Assembly (NCBI RefSeq): GCF_003933245.1
Contig: NZ_QUSX01000002.1
Coordinates: forward strand, 1,116,001 to 1,180,000
Direction of reading: 5' to 3'
Source of the DNA: Maribacter algicola
GTDB taxonomy: Bacteria > Bacteroidota > Bacteroidia > Flavobacteriales > Flavobacteriaceae
DNA length: 64,000 nucleotides
In this document: in pieces, positions 56,529 through 64,000 of the stretch
Numbering within the stretch: the first letter of the stretch is position 1
How the letters are laid out: each line of letters begins with the position of its first letter
Notes under the pieces: generated by a model
Told to the model about the DNA's origin: nothing
Databases searched by the model: none
What the model saw: only the letters and a program-made list of their open reading frames with translations
Made by a program: the position numbers and the translations under genes

Positions 56529-59500
56529 ATGACCCCAACATCTGTTTCTAAGTTCCAACTTGTCGTTCTTCTGCTATTTGTAAGCACCTCATTTTTCGCC
56601 CAGGTTACCTATGAAAATGCCTTTCCTAACCTTTACTTTAATTTCCCAGTGGAAATGCAGGCACCACCTGATGGGAGTAACCGATTATGTGTTTTAGAAC
56701 AGCCCGGAATCATTAAAGTATTTCCGAATAGTCCTTCCATCTCCCAAAACGAAGTGGCCACATTTTTAGATATTTCCAACAAAGTGGCCTATAGTTCCGG
56801 GCAGGAAATTGGCCTTTTGGGCCTTGCCTTTCATCCACAGTTTACATCAAATGGTTATGTCTTTGTTTACTTTATAGATAGACCGAATAATTACAGGATC
56901 AATATCGTTAGATACACCGTATCCCAAGAGAATCCAAATATTTTAGATGAAACCTCCGAGTTTGTTATTGCACAATTCCAAAAAAACCAGAGTGACTCCA
57001 ATCACAACGGAGGAAAAATCGCCTTTGGTCCGGACGGATATCTGTACATTTCCATAGGGGATGGCGGAGGGGGCGGAGATCCCCAAAAAAACGGCCAAAA
57101 CTTAAATACGGTATTTGGTAGTATTTTAAGAATCGATGTAGATATTGATGGCGATAATCCATTGGAAACCAATCCTGAACTACCCAATGGAAATTATGAA
57201 ATCCCAAGTGACAATCCTAGGGTAGGACAAGCAGGTTTGGACGAACTCTTTGCTTGGGGCATACGAAATACTTGGAAGTTCTCCTTCGACGAACAAGGTA
57301 GACTATGGGGAGCGGATGTTGGTCAAAATGTATTCGAGGAAATCAACCTGATAGAAAAAGGCGGAAATTATGGATGGAACAGATTTGAAGCGGAAAGCCA
57401 ACCCAGTTATGGCTCAGGAACTTCATTGGTTACCACGCCGGATAGTAAGCCGCTATTTTATTATGATCACAATTCTGGGGATGTTTCCATTACCGGAGGT
57501 TATTGGTATAAGGGCGGCCTTCAGGATTCCCGCATGCAAAATGCCTATATTTATGGGGATTATGTTTCAGGAAGGGTCTGGGCTATGCGTTACGATGAAG
57601 CCTCCAATACCGTGACCAATGAACTTCTATTCAAAACAAACGGCACGTATATCTCATCTTTTGGCGAAGACGAATCGGGAGAACTTTACTTTCTTGGCTA
57701 TTCAAATACCGCCAGAATATATCGATTATCAGGGAATTCTTCAGAACCGGAAACTATCCAAGTCAATGGTGTAGGTAATTGGACCCCTTTGGATGCAGGA
57801 ACCAATGGCACCGTTGAGTGTTTGATAACCGACAGTAATGGAAATCTGATAATTGGCGGTAATTTTAGCAACGGTGGGGGTGTAAGCGTTGGAAATTTGG
57901 CGATGTACGATTCCAACGGTAACTGGAGTGCCTATACATCCGGCTCCAATGGCCCCATATTGGATATGGCCCTATCTGCTAACGGCAATCTTTTTGTAGC
58001 AGGTGATTTCAGTGAAATTGGTGGAATACCCGCGAATAATATTGCATATTATAATGGGGATAATTGGAATTCATTGGGAAATGGAACAAACGGACCTATT
58101 TCCAAAATTTCCTTTGACAAGAGCGGCTCCGTTCTGTACGCCGGTGGTGTGTTTAGCAATGCGGGAGAATTGACGGTAAATAATATCGCAAAGTGGGAAA
58201 ACGGAAATTGGCTAGGTCTAACAGATAGTAGCACAGGTATAACTGGAACCAACAATGAGATTAGGGCTATTGCCTTTGACGAAGAAAACAACTTGTACAT
58301 TGGCGGAAACTTTGATTTGGCAGGGGGTCTAGGTGCCAATAGAATTGCGAGATGGGATGGCACCAATTGGTATCCGCTGGGAACTGGCACAAGTGGTTTT
58401 GTTCAGGCTATTATTATAAACAATGGTTTTGTCTACGCTGGCGGAAACTTTGTGAATGCCGGTAACAAACCAGTACGTAGAATAGCCAGGTTTCATCTTC
58501 AAAACCAGACATGGGAGGCCTTGGGTGCTGGTATCAGCGGTAATGTCAATGATTTGAATTGGTACGACGGACAACTTTATGTTACCGGAACATTTGAAAC
58601 GGCAAGCGATATTTCTACAGAAAACAAAGTGATGAACAATGTTGCCAGGTGGAACCCTACTCTTGGCTGGGAAGCATTGGGGCCCGGAATGGACGTTGGA
58701 ATAGACAATAGAGGTAATTCCCTTTATTATATTGAGGAAACCAAGGAATTATTTTTGGGTGGGAATTTTGGCCGTGCCGGTAATAGTTCCAATACAAACA
58801 ACATTGCAATATGGTCGCTTATGGATACGGATGGGGATGGGGTTCCAGATACCGAAGATGAATGCCCTAATACTCCACAAAATACGACGGTTTCCCAAAA
58901 TGGCTGTCCCATACCTCCCACAACAAATACTCCTCCATTTCCATCCGATCAGTTCACCCTAAGTACATTTAAGGTATCCTGTCTGGGGACGGCAACCGGA
59001 AAATTATCGATAACAAGTAAGTCCAGCGGCAACTATCAGGCCGTTTTATCTGATGAAGAAGGTTCTGAGAGCTTGAATTTTAATGAAAGTATTTCCTTTA
59101 CAGACCTTGCATCGGGAACCTATAATGTTTGTCTAAATTCAATTGATGGGCAGTTCCTTGAAAGTTGCTACACCATAACTATTGGAGAACCTGAACCCTT
59201 ATCGGTATCCACTTCCATGAACTTTATTGATAATACAGTTTCCGTTTCTGTCACAGGCATTTCACGATTTAGGGTTCAACTAAATCAGGAATTTTGGGAA
59301 GAGGTAGAAAATGAAATTACCCTTCCCCTAACCCAAGAGGTAAACAATCTTACCATCATATCGGAAGAAGGTTGTCATGGTTCTTATACGGAGACCATAC
59401 TGATGGAAAATGCCATAACCGCTTATCCAAGTCCATTTACCGAACAATTGGAGCTATTTCTTAACAATTTCGAAGGTAAAAAAGAGGAAATTTTGGTTTA

Positions 59501-59651
59501 TAATACTTTAGGACAAATTGTATTCAGTGAAACACTACCTGTTTACAACAAAACCATTAAATTAGACACCTCACAATGGACGGATGGGCTTTATGTCGTT
59601 CAAATTGGGAATGGTATGAAAAAAAGGATAATCAAAGTACTAAAATCATGA
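56529..59651 (+). CDS. Secreted GSDH-fold protein with propeller-type repeats, TSP3 motif and T9SS signal
   Basis: 1040 residues from ATG 56529; a GTG six codons earlier is in frame. A Sec signal ends near FFAQ (about residue 25). GSDH/Yli-type beta-propeller (about 27-400; GLLGLAFHPQF, DSNHNGGKIAFGPDGYLYISIGDGGGGGDP, WGIRNTWKFSFD, GADVGQNVFEEIN). Then about eight repeats with NLYIGGNF/LFVAGDF and NIARW cores (about 410-760), delta-60/Kelch-like propeller. A thrombospondin type 3 calcium motif (DTDGDGVPDTEDECPNTP near 770) and a T9SS sorting domain (about 960-1040; AYPSPFTEQLELFLN) follow. There are no CxxCH haem sites, unlike the other two. The stop overlaps the next start by four bases. Confidence 0.88.
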   Translation: MTPTSVSKFQLVVLLLFVSTSFFAQVTYENAFPNLYFNFPVEMQAPPDGSNRLCVLEQPGIIKVFPNSPSISQNEVATFLDISNKVAYSSGQEIGLLGLAFHPQFTSNGYVFVYFIDRPNNYRINIVRYTVSQENPNILDETSEFVIAQFQKNQSDSNHNGGKIAFGPDGYLYISIGDGGGGGDPQKNGQNLNTVFGSILRIDVDIDGDNPLETNPELPNGNYEIPSDNPRVGQAGLDELFAWGIRNTWKFSFDEQGRLWGADVGQNVFEEINLIEKGGNYGWNRFEAESQPSYGSGTSLVTTPDSKPLFYYDHNSGDVSITGGYWYKGGLQDSRMQNAYIYGDYVSGRVWAMRYDEASNTVTNELLFKTNGTYISSFGEDESGELYFLGYSNTARIYRLSGNSSEPETIQVNGVGNWTPLDAGTNGTVECLITDSNGNLIIGGNFSNGGGVSVGNLAMYDSNGNWSAYTSGSNGPILDMALSANGNLFVAGDFSEIGGIPANNIAYYNGDNWNSLGNGTNGPISKISFDKSGSVLYAGGVFSNAGELTVNNIAKWENGNWLGLTDSSTGITGTNNEIRAIAFDEENNLYIGGNFDLAGGLGANRIARWDGTNWYPLGTGTSGFVQAIIINNGFVYAGGNFVNAGNKPVRRIARFHLQNQTWEALGAGISGNVNDLNWYDGQLYVTGTFETASDISTENKVMNNVARWNPTLGWEALGPGMDVGIDNRGNSLYYIEETKELFLGGNFGRAGNSSNTNNIAIWSLMDTDGDGVPDTEDECPNTPQNTTVSQNGCPIPPTTNTPPFPSDQFTLSTFKVSCLGTATGKLSITSKSSGNYQAVLSDEEGSESLNFNESISFTDLASGTYNVCLNSIDGQFLESCYTITIGEPEPLSVSTSMNFIDNTVSVSVTGISRFRVQLNQEFWEEVENEITLPLTQEVNNLTIISEEGCHGSYTETILMENAITAYPSPFTEQLELFLNNFEGKKEEILVYNTLGQIVFSETLPVYNKTIKLDTSQWTDGLYVVQIGNGMKKRIIKVLKS

Positions 59652-60334
59652 GGAAAGTCGCATCTTTAATGATGATTGCCCTCTTTCTTGGAAATTGTTC
59701 AGCGGACAGCGACCTAGCCGAATTATTGGGTCCGAGCATTAACATTGAGCTTACTTTTCCAGAAAATCTTTCGGAATGTACGGAAGGAACTTTGGTTTCG
59801 GAAACAGAAAGTGAATTGACATTCCTTTGGGAGGGTATTGATCGCGTACAAACCTATAAAATGACGCTTACAAATCTCAACACCTCCAATATCCAAGAAT
59901 TTGAAAGTGACCAACCGCAACTTAATGTGCTCTTAAAGAGGGCTACCCCATATTCCTGGAGTATTTCATCAGCATCCAGCCCCAATAAAATCCGAAGTGA
60001 AACTTGGTCTTTTTACAACGAGGGTCCTGGACCTGAATCTTTTGTTCCTTCGCCTGCTACGGCGATTTCGCCTGCCAACGGAGCTTCCATCTCAGCGACC
60101 GCAACTACAGTAAACTTACGATGGAATGCGGAAGATCGAGATGACGACATTGTAGGATATGATCTTTATTTTGGAGAGGACAATGACCCTGCGTTATTTG
60201 AATCGGATTTGGAAAATGACCAATTCCTTGGTATTCCTGTGGCTGCGGGTATAACGTATTATTGGAAAGTGATCACGAAGGACAGTCAAGGGAATGAATC
60301 CATTTCCCCTATTTTTTCATTTACCGTTGGATAA
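59648..60334 (+). CDS. Lipoprotein with fibronectin type III-like domain
   Basis: 228 residues from ATG 59648; the frame is open further upstream inside the previous gene. A lipoprotein signal ends in LFLGNC (Cys near 18). Two Ig/Fn3-like beta-sandwich regions can be seen: LTFPENLSECTEGTLVSETE...PYSWSISSAS and SPANGASISATATTVNLRWNAEDRDDDIVGYDLYFGEDNDP with GITYYWKVITKDSQGN. The ATGA overlap (59648-59651) couples it to the secreted dehydrogenase, so they are likely surface partners. Enzymatic function is not indicated. Confidence 0.85.
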   Translation: MRKVASLMMIALFLGNCSADSDLAELLGPSINIELTFPENLSECTEGTLVSETESELTFLWEGIDRVQTYKMTLTNLNTSNIQEFESDQPQLNVLLKRATPYSWSISSASSPNKIRSETWSFYNEGPGPESFVPSPATAISPANGASISATATTVNLRWNAEDRDDDIVGYDLYFGEDNDPALFESDLENDQFLGIPVAAGITYYWKVITKDSQGNESISPIFSFTVG

Positions 60335-60495
60335 TATCACTTATAAGTAAGATTTCAGTAACATAAAATTTATTCTTGTTTATAAAATAATTCTACCGGA
60401 CATAATCAGCAAATAACAAAAAACAAGGCGCCTTTTATCTTTAGGTTTTAGATAATTCTTTGGATAAAGTTTCAATTATATTTATTTCAAAAAAA

Positions 60496-60535
60496 GAGCC
60501 GGATCATTTTAAATAATAATCCGGCTCAAATTTTT
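60496..60535. terminator. Bidirectional terminator
   Basis: GAGCCGGAT (60496-60504) and ATCCGGCTC (60519-60527), with A run before and TTTTT after. It lies between the lipoprotein gene (+) and the convergent OmpA-family gene (-). Confidence 0.88.
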
Positions 60536-60546
60536 CAACGACTAGG

Positions 60547-61737
60547 TTAGAACTCTATAATACTAAACTGTGATCTTCTGTTCTCCTGATGCTTTACCTC
60601 TGGACATTTTACCCCATTGCCACATTCGTTTGTAAGCTGTGATTCTCCCTGGGCCTTTCCAACCAAACGATCGGATGTAATTCCCAATTCATTTAAGTAG
60701 TTGACCGTTCTTTCCAATCGTCTTTCAGATAACCATTGGTTAAATTCCTCGGGACCCCTAGCATCCGTATGGGCAGAAATCTCCAATTTGACGGTTTCAT
60801 GTTCTTTGAGTATGGCTGCAAGTTTATCCAACAATTTCTTATCCTCATTTGTCAAATACGAGGAATTAAACCTAAAATATACTCGCCCTAGGCCGTCTAT
60901 TTGATCTTGAATCGCTTTTTGCTCCGCCTCTTTTTTATCCCTAGCGGCTTTTTCCGCGGCGGCCAGCTCGGCAGCCTCCTTTTCCTTTTGAAGTCGCTCC
61001 GCCAACAAAGCTTCCTCTTTTAATCGATTGACTTCGGCAATGGAATCTGCCTGCCGTTGTTTTTCCTTTTCAATGGCCGCCAACAATTCCTTCTTCTCCT
61101 CGCCCCTTTTTGATAGTCCCTTTTCGATACCAAATTGGTAAACGACCCCAGCGGCATGTTGAATGTGATTGCTTGCCCCATCCGACTGGCTCATCGCCCA
61201 TTTACCGGACGAGTTGAAATCCAAGCCCCATCTATCCGAAAACCAAGTTCTAAAACCAACTATAGCGTTATAAGTTCCCCTTCCCAAATTATTGGCATCG
61301 GTATAACCCGCCCCTATACCTACGTATGGGTCGAACCAGCCTGTCTCACCAATTATTTTGTTCAAATCGTAGGTAATTCTTGCATCAATGGCATAATAGT
61401 CGATATCTTCAGGATTCACTTGCCCATCAATAATTTTGCCCTCTTTATACTTGTTCAAAGTCCCTATGGCCTCTATACCTAGTCCACTTTTGAAATATCT
61501 ACCCAAGCTAATTCTGGAAGGGTAAGGCAAGATATTCCACTCATCACCAATATTGAAAAGTCCGTCAAAGACGTTTCCAGAATCATCTACGGCATTGAAT
61601 CCAACGCCTACCATCCAAGAACTCTCTACAATACTGTCCTTTGAGGTTATTTGAAGTTCTTCTTCCTGCCCGAAAGACGTATTTACTACGACAAGAATCG
61701 CTACTACTAAGAATAAATATTTGGTTCTCATGTCCAT
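60547..61737 (-). CDS. OmpA family outer-membrane protein
   Basis: 396 residues; a second ATG lies two codons later. Sec signal peptide (about 1-24, ending SFGQ). An outer-membrane beta-barrel of about 170 residues (SWMVGVGFNAVDDSG ... WGLDFNSSGKWAMSQ) is followed by a charged, Ala/Glu/Lys-rich coiled coil (about 205-280) and the OmpA peptidoglycan-binding domain (about 285-396; VYFRFNSSYLTNEDKKLLDKL, ISAHTDARGPEEFNQWLSERR). Two Cys near the end (NECGNGVKCPE) are typical of the Bacteroidota form. It links the outer membrane to the cell wall. Isolated transcription unit. Confidence 0.93.
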   Translation of the reverse strand: MDMRTKYLFLVVAILVVVNTSFGQEEELQITSKDSIVESSWMVGVGFNAVDDSGNVFDGLFNIGDEWNILPYPSRISLGRYFKSGLGIEAIGTLNKYKEGKIIDGQVNPEDIDYYAIDARITYDLNKIIGETGWFDPYVGIGAGYTDANNLGRGTYNAIVGFRTWFSDRWGLDFNSSGKWAMSQSDGASNHIQHAAGVVYQFGIEKGLSKRGEEKKELLAAIEKEKQRQADSIAEVNRLKEEALLAERLQKEKEAAELAAAEKAARDKKEAEQKAIQDQIDGLGRVYFRFNSSYLTNEDKKLLDKLAAILKEHETVKLEISAHTDARGPEEFNQWLSERRLERTVNYLNELGITSDRLVGKAQGESQLTNECGNGVKCPEVKHQENRRSQFSIIEF

Positions 61738-61853
61738 TGAATTTGGGTATTACTGCGTAAAACTAGTACAATATTGGCTAGTTTTCAAAAAAGTCCTTTG
61801 TAAGGTATTTTTTATCGTTTGATAGATGTATTCCTATAAATATCCGATGTAAT

Positions 61854-62297
61854 CTATTGGATTTTTAAGCTCTTCGTAGTTTTAGGAATGGTATAGATAA
61901 AGAAAGGTGTCAAAACAGCGGTTGTTTCATTTCTAGAATTTGTCTTTATCTTATTAAACAATAATGTTTCATTGGATGATATTCCTAAGGCTATATCGGA
62001 TTTATTATTGGTAGAAGTTCCTTTTAACCGAAGGAGAACCGACTTTGTTTCAAAGTCGATATCCGGAATGGGAATCCCTGGCTTTCTGGTCTTATTGATC
62101 TGTCCAAAAAATTCTTCAAATGCAACCTGATCATCAATTTTAATCAACTGCTCCTTTTCTACACCACTGTAGTCCCCACTTAGGATAAGTTCCATTTCAT
62201 TATTTTCATCATTATCTTGCAGCACATTTTCTTTACTCTTGCACGAATAAAGGCAAACGACAAGAAATGAAAAAATAAAAAAAATGTGCCTAGACAT
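61854..62297 (-). CDS. Small lipoprotein of unknown function
   Basis: 147 residues. Lipoprotein signal ending CLYSC (Cys near 19) and an acidic linker. The rest (SGDYSGVEKEQLIKIDDQVAFEEFF ... GIPIPDIDFETKSVLL) is a small beta-rich domain I do not recognise. It overlaps the end of bshA by eight bases (62290-62297) and is translationally coupled to it. Confidence 0.8.
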   Translation of the reverse strand: MSRHIFFIFSFLVVCLYSCKSKENVLQDNDENNEMELILSGDYSGVEKEQLIKIDDQVAFEEFFGQINKTRKPGIPIPDIDFETKSVLLRLKGTSTNNKSDIALGISSNETLLFNKIKTNSRNETTAVLTPFFIYTIPKTTKSLKIQ

Positions 62298-63429
62298 TTT
62301 TCAATCGGCTTTTATAAGCGCTTTCGTAGACCTTCTCGTACAATGGCAACACGTTTAATATATCGAACTTTTCAGCTTCCTTAACGGCATTATTCTTGAA
62401 TTTTTCCAAGGTTTCATCATCTTTTAAAATAAAGATTGCATTCTCCGCCATTTCCTCTATATTGCCAATATTGCTTAAAAATCCCGTCAAGCCATGAACG
62501 TTCACTTCCGGTATTCCACCGGTATTGCTTGAAATCACCGGTACTTTATTGATCATCGCTTCCAAAGCCGCTAAACCAAAGCTCTCTGTTTGGGAAGGCA
62601 AAAGAAATAGATCAGAAAAGCAAAGTATTTTGTCAATTTCATTACTATTGCCCAAAAAGATAACTTTATTGCCAATACCCAGATCTTCACATAACCTTTC
62701 GGCCGCTTCCTTTTCAGGGCCTTCTCCTACCATAATCAGTTTTGAAGGAATCCTTTCTTGAATCTTATTGAATACCTTGATTACATCGGGTATACGCTTT
62801 ACTTTCCTAAAGTTGCTAATATGGGTAATAATACGTTCATTGTCCTTTGCCATGGCCGACCTTTGGCAATCCGTAAACGTATTCTTGTATTTGTTTTTGT
62901 CTATAAAGTTGGGAATGACCTCAATCTCGTTCTTGATATCGAATATTTCCAAAGTACCTTGCTTTAGGCTTTCGGACACAGAAGTCACCACATCGGATTG
63001 ATTGATACTGAAATTCACCGCTGGCTTATAAAATGGATGTTTGCCCACGAGGGTTATGTCCGTACCATGAAGCGTAGTCACCATCGGAACATAAATCCCT
63101 TCCTCTTCCAACATCTTTTGGGCCATATATCCCGCATAGGCATGGGGAATTGCATAATGCACATGCAATAAGTCTATATTGTACAATTTTATGGTATCCA
63201 CCAATTTGCTTGAAAGTGCCAATTCATAGGGTTGATAATGAAATAGCGGATATTCTGGCACATGGACTTCATGAAAGTAAATATTGTTGTTCAAAAGTTC
63301 CAGTCGCACCGGTTGCCTGTAGGTGACGAAATGGACCTCATGCCCCCTATTGGCGAGCGCAATTCCCAATTCCGTGGCCACTACACCACTACCGCCAAAA
63401 GTTGGATAGCATACAATTGCAATTTTCAT
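62290..63429 (-). CDS. bshA: N-acetyl-alpha-D-glucosaminyl L-malate synthase BshA
   Basis: 379 residues. GT4 fold: VCYPTFGGSGVVATELGIALA at the N-terminus, LHVHYAIPHAYAGYMAQKML, TTLHGTDITLVGKHPFYKPA, VIPNFIDKNKY and SQTESFGLAALEAMINKVPVIS with E-x7-E. These are the signatures of BshA, which joins UDP-GlcNAc and L-malate in the first step of bacillithiol synthesis. It sits beside the beta-lactamase-fold gene at the right edge, an arrangement usual in Flavobacteria. The stop is TAG. Confidence 0.95.
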   Translation of the reverse strand: MKIAIVCYPTFGGSGVVATELGIALANRGHEVHFVTYRQPVRLELLNNNIYFHEVHVPEYPLFHYQPYELALSSKLVDTIKLYNIDLLHVHYAIPHAYAGYMAQKMLEEEGIYVPMVTTLHGTDITLVGKHPFYKPAVNFSINQSDVVTSVSESLKQGTLEIFDIKNEIEVIPNFIDKNKYKNTFTDCQRSAMAKDNERIITHISNFRKVKRIPDVIKVFNKIQERIPSKLIMVGEGPEKEAAERLCEDLGIGNKVIFLGNSNEIDKILCFSDLFLLPSQTESFGLAALEAMINKVPVISSNTGGIPEVNVHGLTGFLSNIGNIEEMAENAIFILKDDETLEKFKNNAVKEAEKFDILNVLPLYEKVYESAYKSRLKNV

Positions 63430-63534
63430 TCGTTCTAAATCTATGTATTTATTTGGTCAGATTTAATGAACCATTGCAATCATGAAGGGTATCAAGAATT
63501 GCACCGGCTCACTTTACATGTACAAAACTACTCT

Positions 63535-64000
63535 TTAATTTATAATGGAATCGTAAATAGCCTGTTGAATACGGGTTCTTAACCCAGATTTAACTAAAAG
63601 CGTGTTTGAGGCCGAAGGATAGGTCCTGTTAGATAAAAACACATACACAATTTCTTCTTCCGGGTCCGCCCAGGTATAGGTTCCCGTAAACCCGCTATGA
63701 CCAAAACTTTTTCTAGAGACACAACCACATGTAGGACCACTGTGTTCCAATTGGGGCTTGTCAAATCCTACACCCCTTCTAACATTTTTATCACAAAAAT
63801 AGCAAGTATTGAATTTTTTTACCGTTCTGGAATCAAAGAACTTAGTTCCCCCGTAATATCCGTTCTGTAAATACATCTGCATAATTTTAGCCACGTCGTT
63901 GGCATTGCTGAACAGTCCCGCATGACCTCCTACTCCACCCTGCATAGCTGCTCCCATGTCATGAACATAGCCTTGTACCGTCTGATACCTGTAATAATTA
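63535..64000 (-). CDS. C-terminal part of a beta-lactamase/serine hydrolase domain protein (probably GH3 fusion)
   Basis: The frame is open to the right edge of the window (155 codons visible before the stop). The visible end, QTVQGYVHDMGAAMQGGVGG, HAGLFSNANDVAKIMQMYL, CVSRKSFGHSGFTGTYTW and FLSNRTYPSASN, is a class C beta-lactamase/serine hydrolase C-terminus (HxG in GHSGFTG). In Flavobacteria the gene next to bshA is commonly a GH3 beta-N-acetylglucosaminidase fused to this domain, so the missing part is probably a GH3 module. The start is outside the window. Confidence 0.85.
   Translation of the reverse strand, partial: NYYRYQTVQGYVHDMGAAMQGGVGGHAGLFSNANDVAKIMQMYLQNGYYGGTKFFDSRTVKKFNTCYFCDKNVRRGVGFDKPQLEHSGPTCGCVSRKSFGHSGFTGTYTWADPEEEIVYVFLSNRTYPSASNTLLVKSGLRTRIQQAIYDSIIN

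Overview
The window looks like chromosomal DNA from a marine-type Flavobacteriaceae (Bacteroidota). The evidence is three proteins with Por/type IX secretion (T9SS) C-terminal sorting domains, the bacillithiol gene bshA next to a GH3/beta-lactamase-type gene, lipoproteins with short Cys lipoboxes, a moderately AT-rich composition, and polysaccharide genes typical of this family. The genus is not determinable from what I can see; a Maribacter/Zobellia/Arenibacter-like organism is only a guess.

Left edge (1-1711): a partial small gene and selO (protein AMPylase), both on the minus strand. From about 2.1 to 41.9 kb there is one large surface-polysaccharide (capsule/EPS/O-antigen) locus. It starts with the regulatory/export set: CpsB-type phosphatase (+), then a minus-strand operon of a PglE-like aminotransferase, a PglF/CapD-like dehydratase, Wza and Wzc. 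Facing right are nucleotide-sugar genes: UDP-glucose dehydrogenase, UDP-glucuronate 4-epimerase and a TviB/WbpO-type UDP-HexNAc dehydrogenase. Then come a beta-helix lipoprotein, an MBOAT/SGNH O-acylation pair, a Wzx flippase, a CapK-like adenylating enzyme, glycosyltransferases and a Wzy-type polymerase. Gmd and Fcl make GDP-L-fucose, WecB makes UDP-ManNAc, and CapE/CapF/CapG make UDP-N-acetyl-L-fucosamine. The block ends with more glycosyltransferases, a PLP-fold protein, a PglC-like initiating phosphoglycosyltransferase and a GNAT/FemAB-like protein. Together these predict an acidic, fucose- and FucNAc-containing, O-acylated polymer made by a Wzx/Wzy/Wza/Wzc route and started by the PglC-like enzyme.

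Right part (42.1-60.3 kb): three very large secreted glucose/sorbosone-dehydrogenase (GSDH) fold proteins. Two also carry a dihaem (two CxxCH) module. Attached modules are a discoidin domain in one, three ricin-type trefoils plus six PKD domains in the second, and beta-propeller-like and thrombospondin type 3 repeats in the third. Between them are a GT32 glycosyltransferase, a 1.4 kb gene-poor stretch, a structurally odd Ser-type tRNA and an FAD/NAD(P)-binding protein. The right edge (60.5-64 kb, minus strand) has an OmpA-family protein, a small lipoprotein, bshA and the C-terminus of a beta-lactamase-fold hydrolase.

The most unusual non-coding features are a perfect 65-copy heptamer array in the gmd-fcl gap, a period-7 repeat 'dialect' shared by three gaps of the polysaccharide locus, a family of short palindromic-end elements whose arms covary, and a GC-rich discoidin cassette inside an AT-rich gene. 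I cannot name a completely new system. The best candidates for follow-up are the set of secreted dihaem sugar-dehydrogenase proteins and the non-canonical tRNA.
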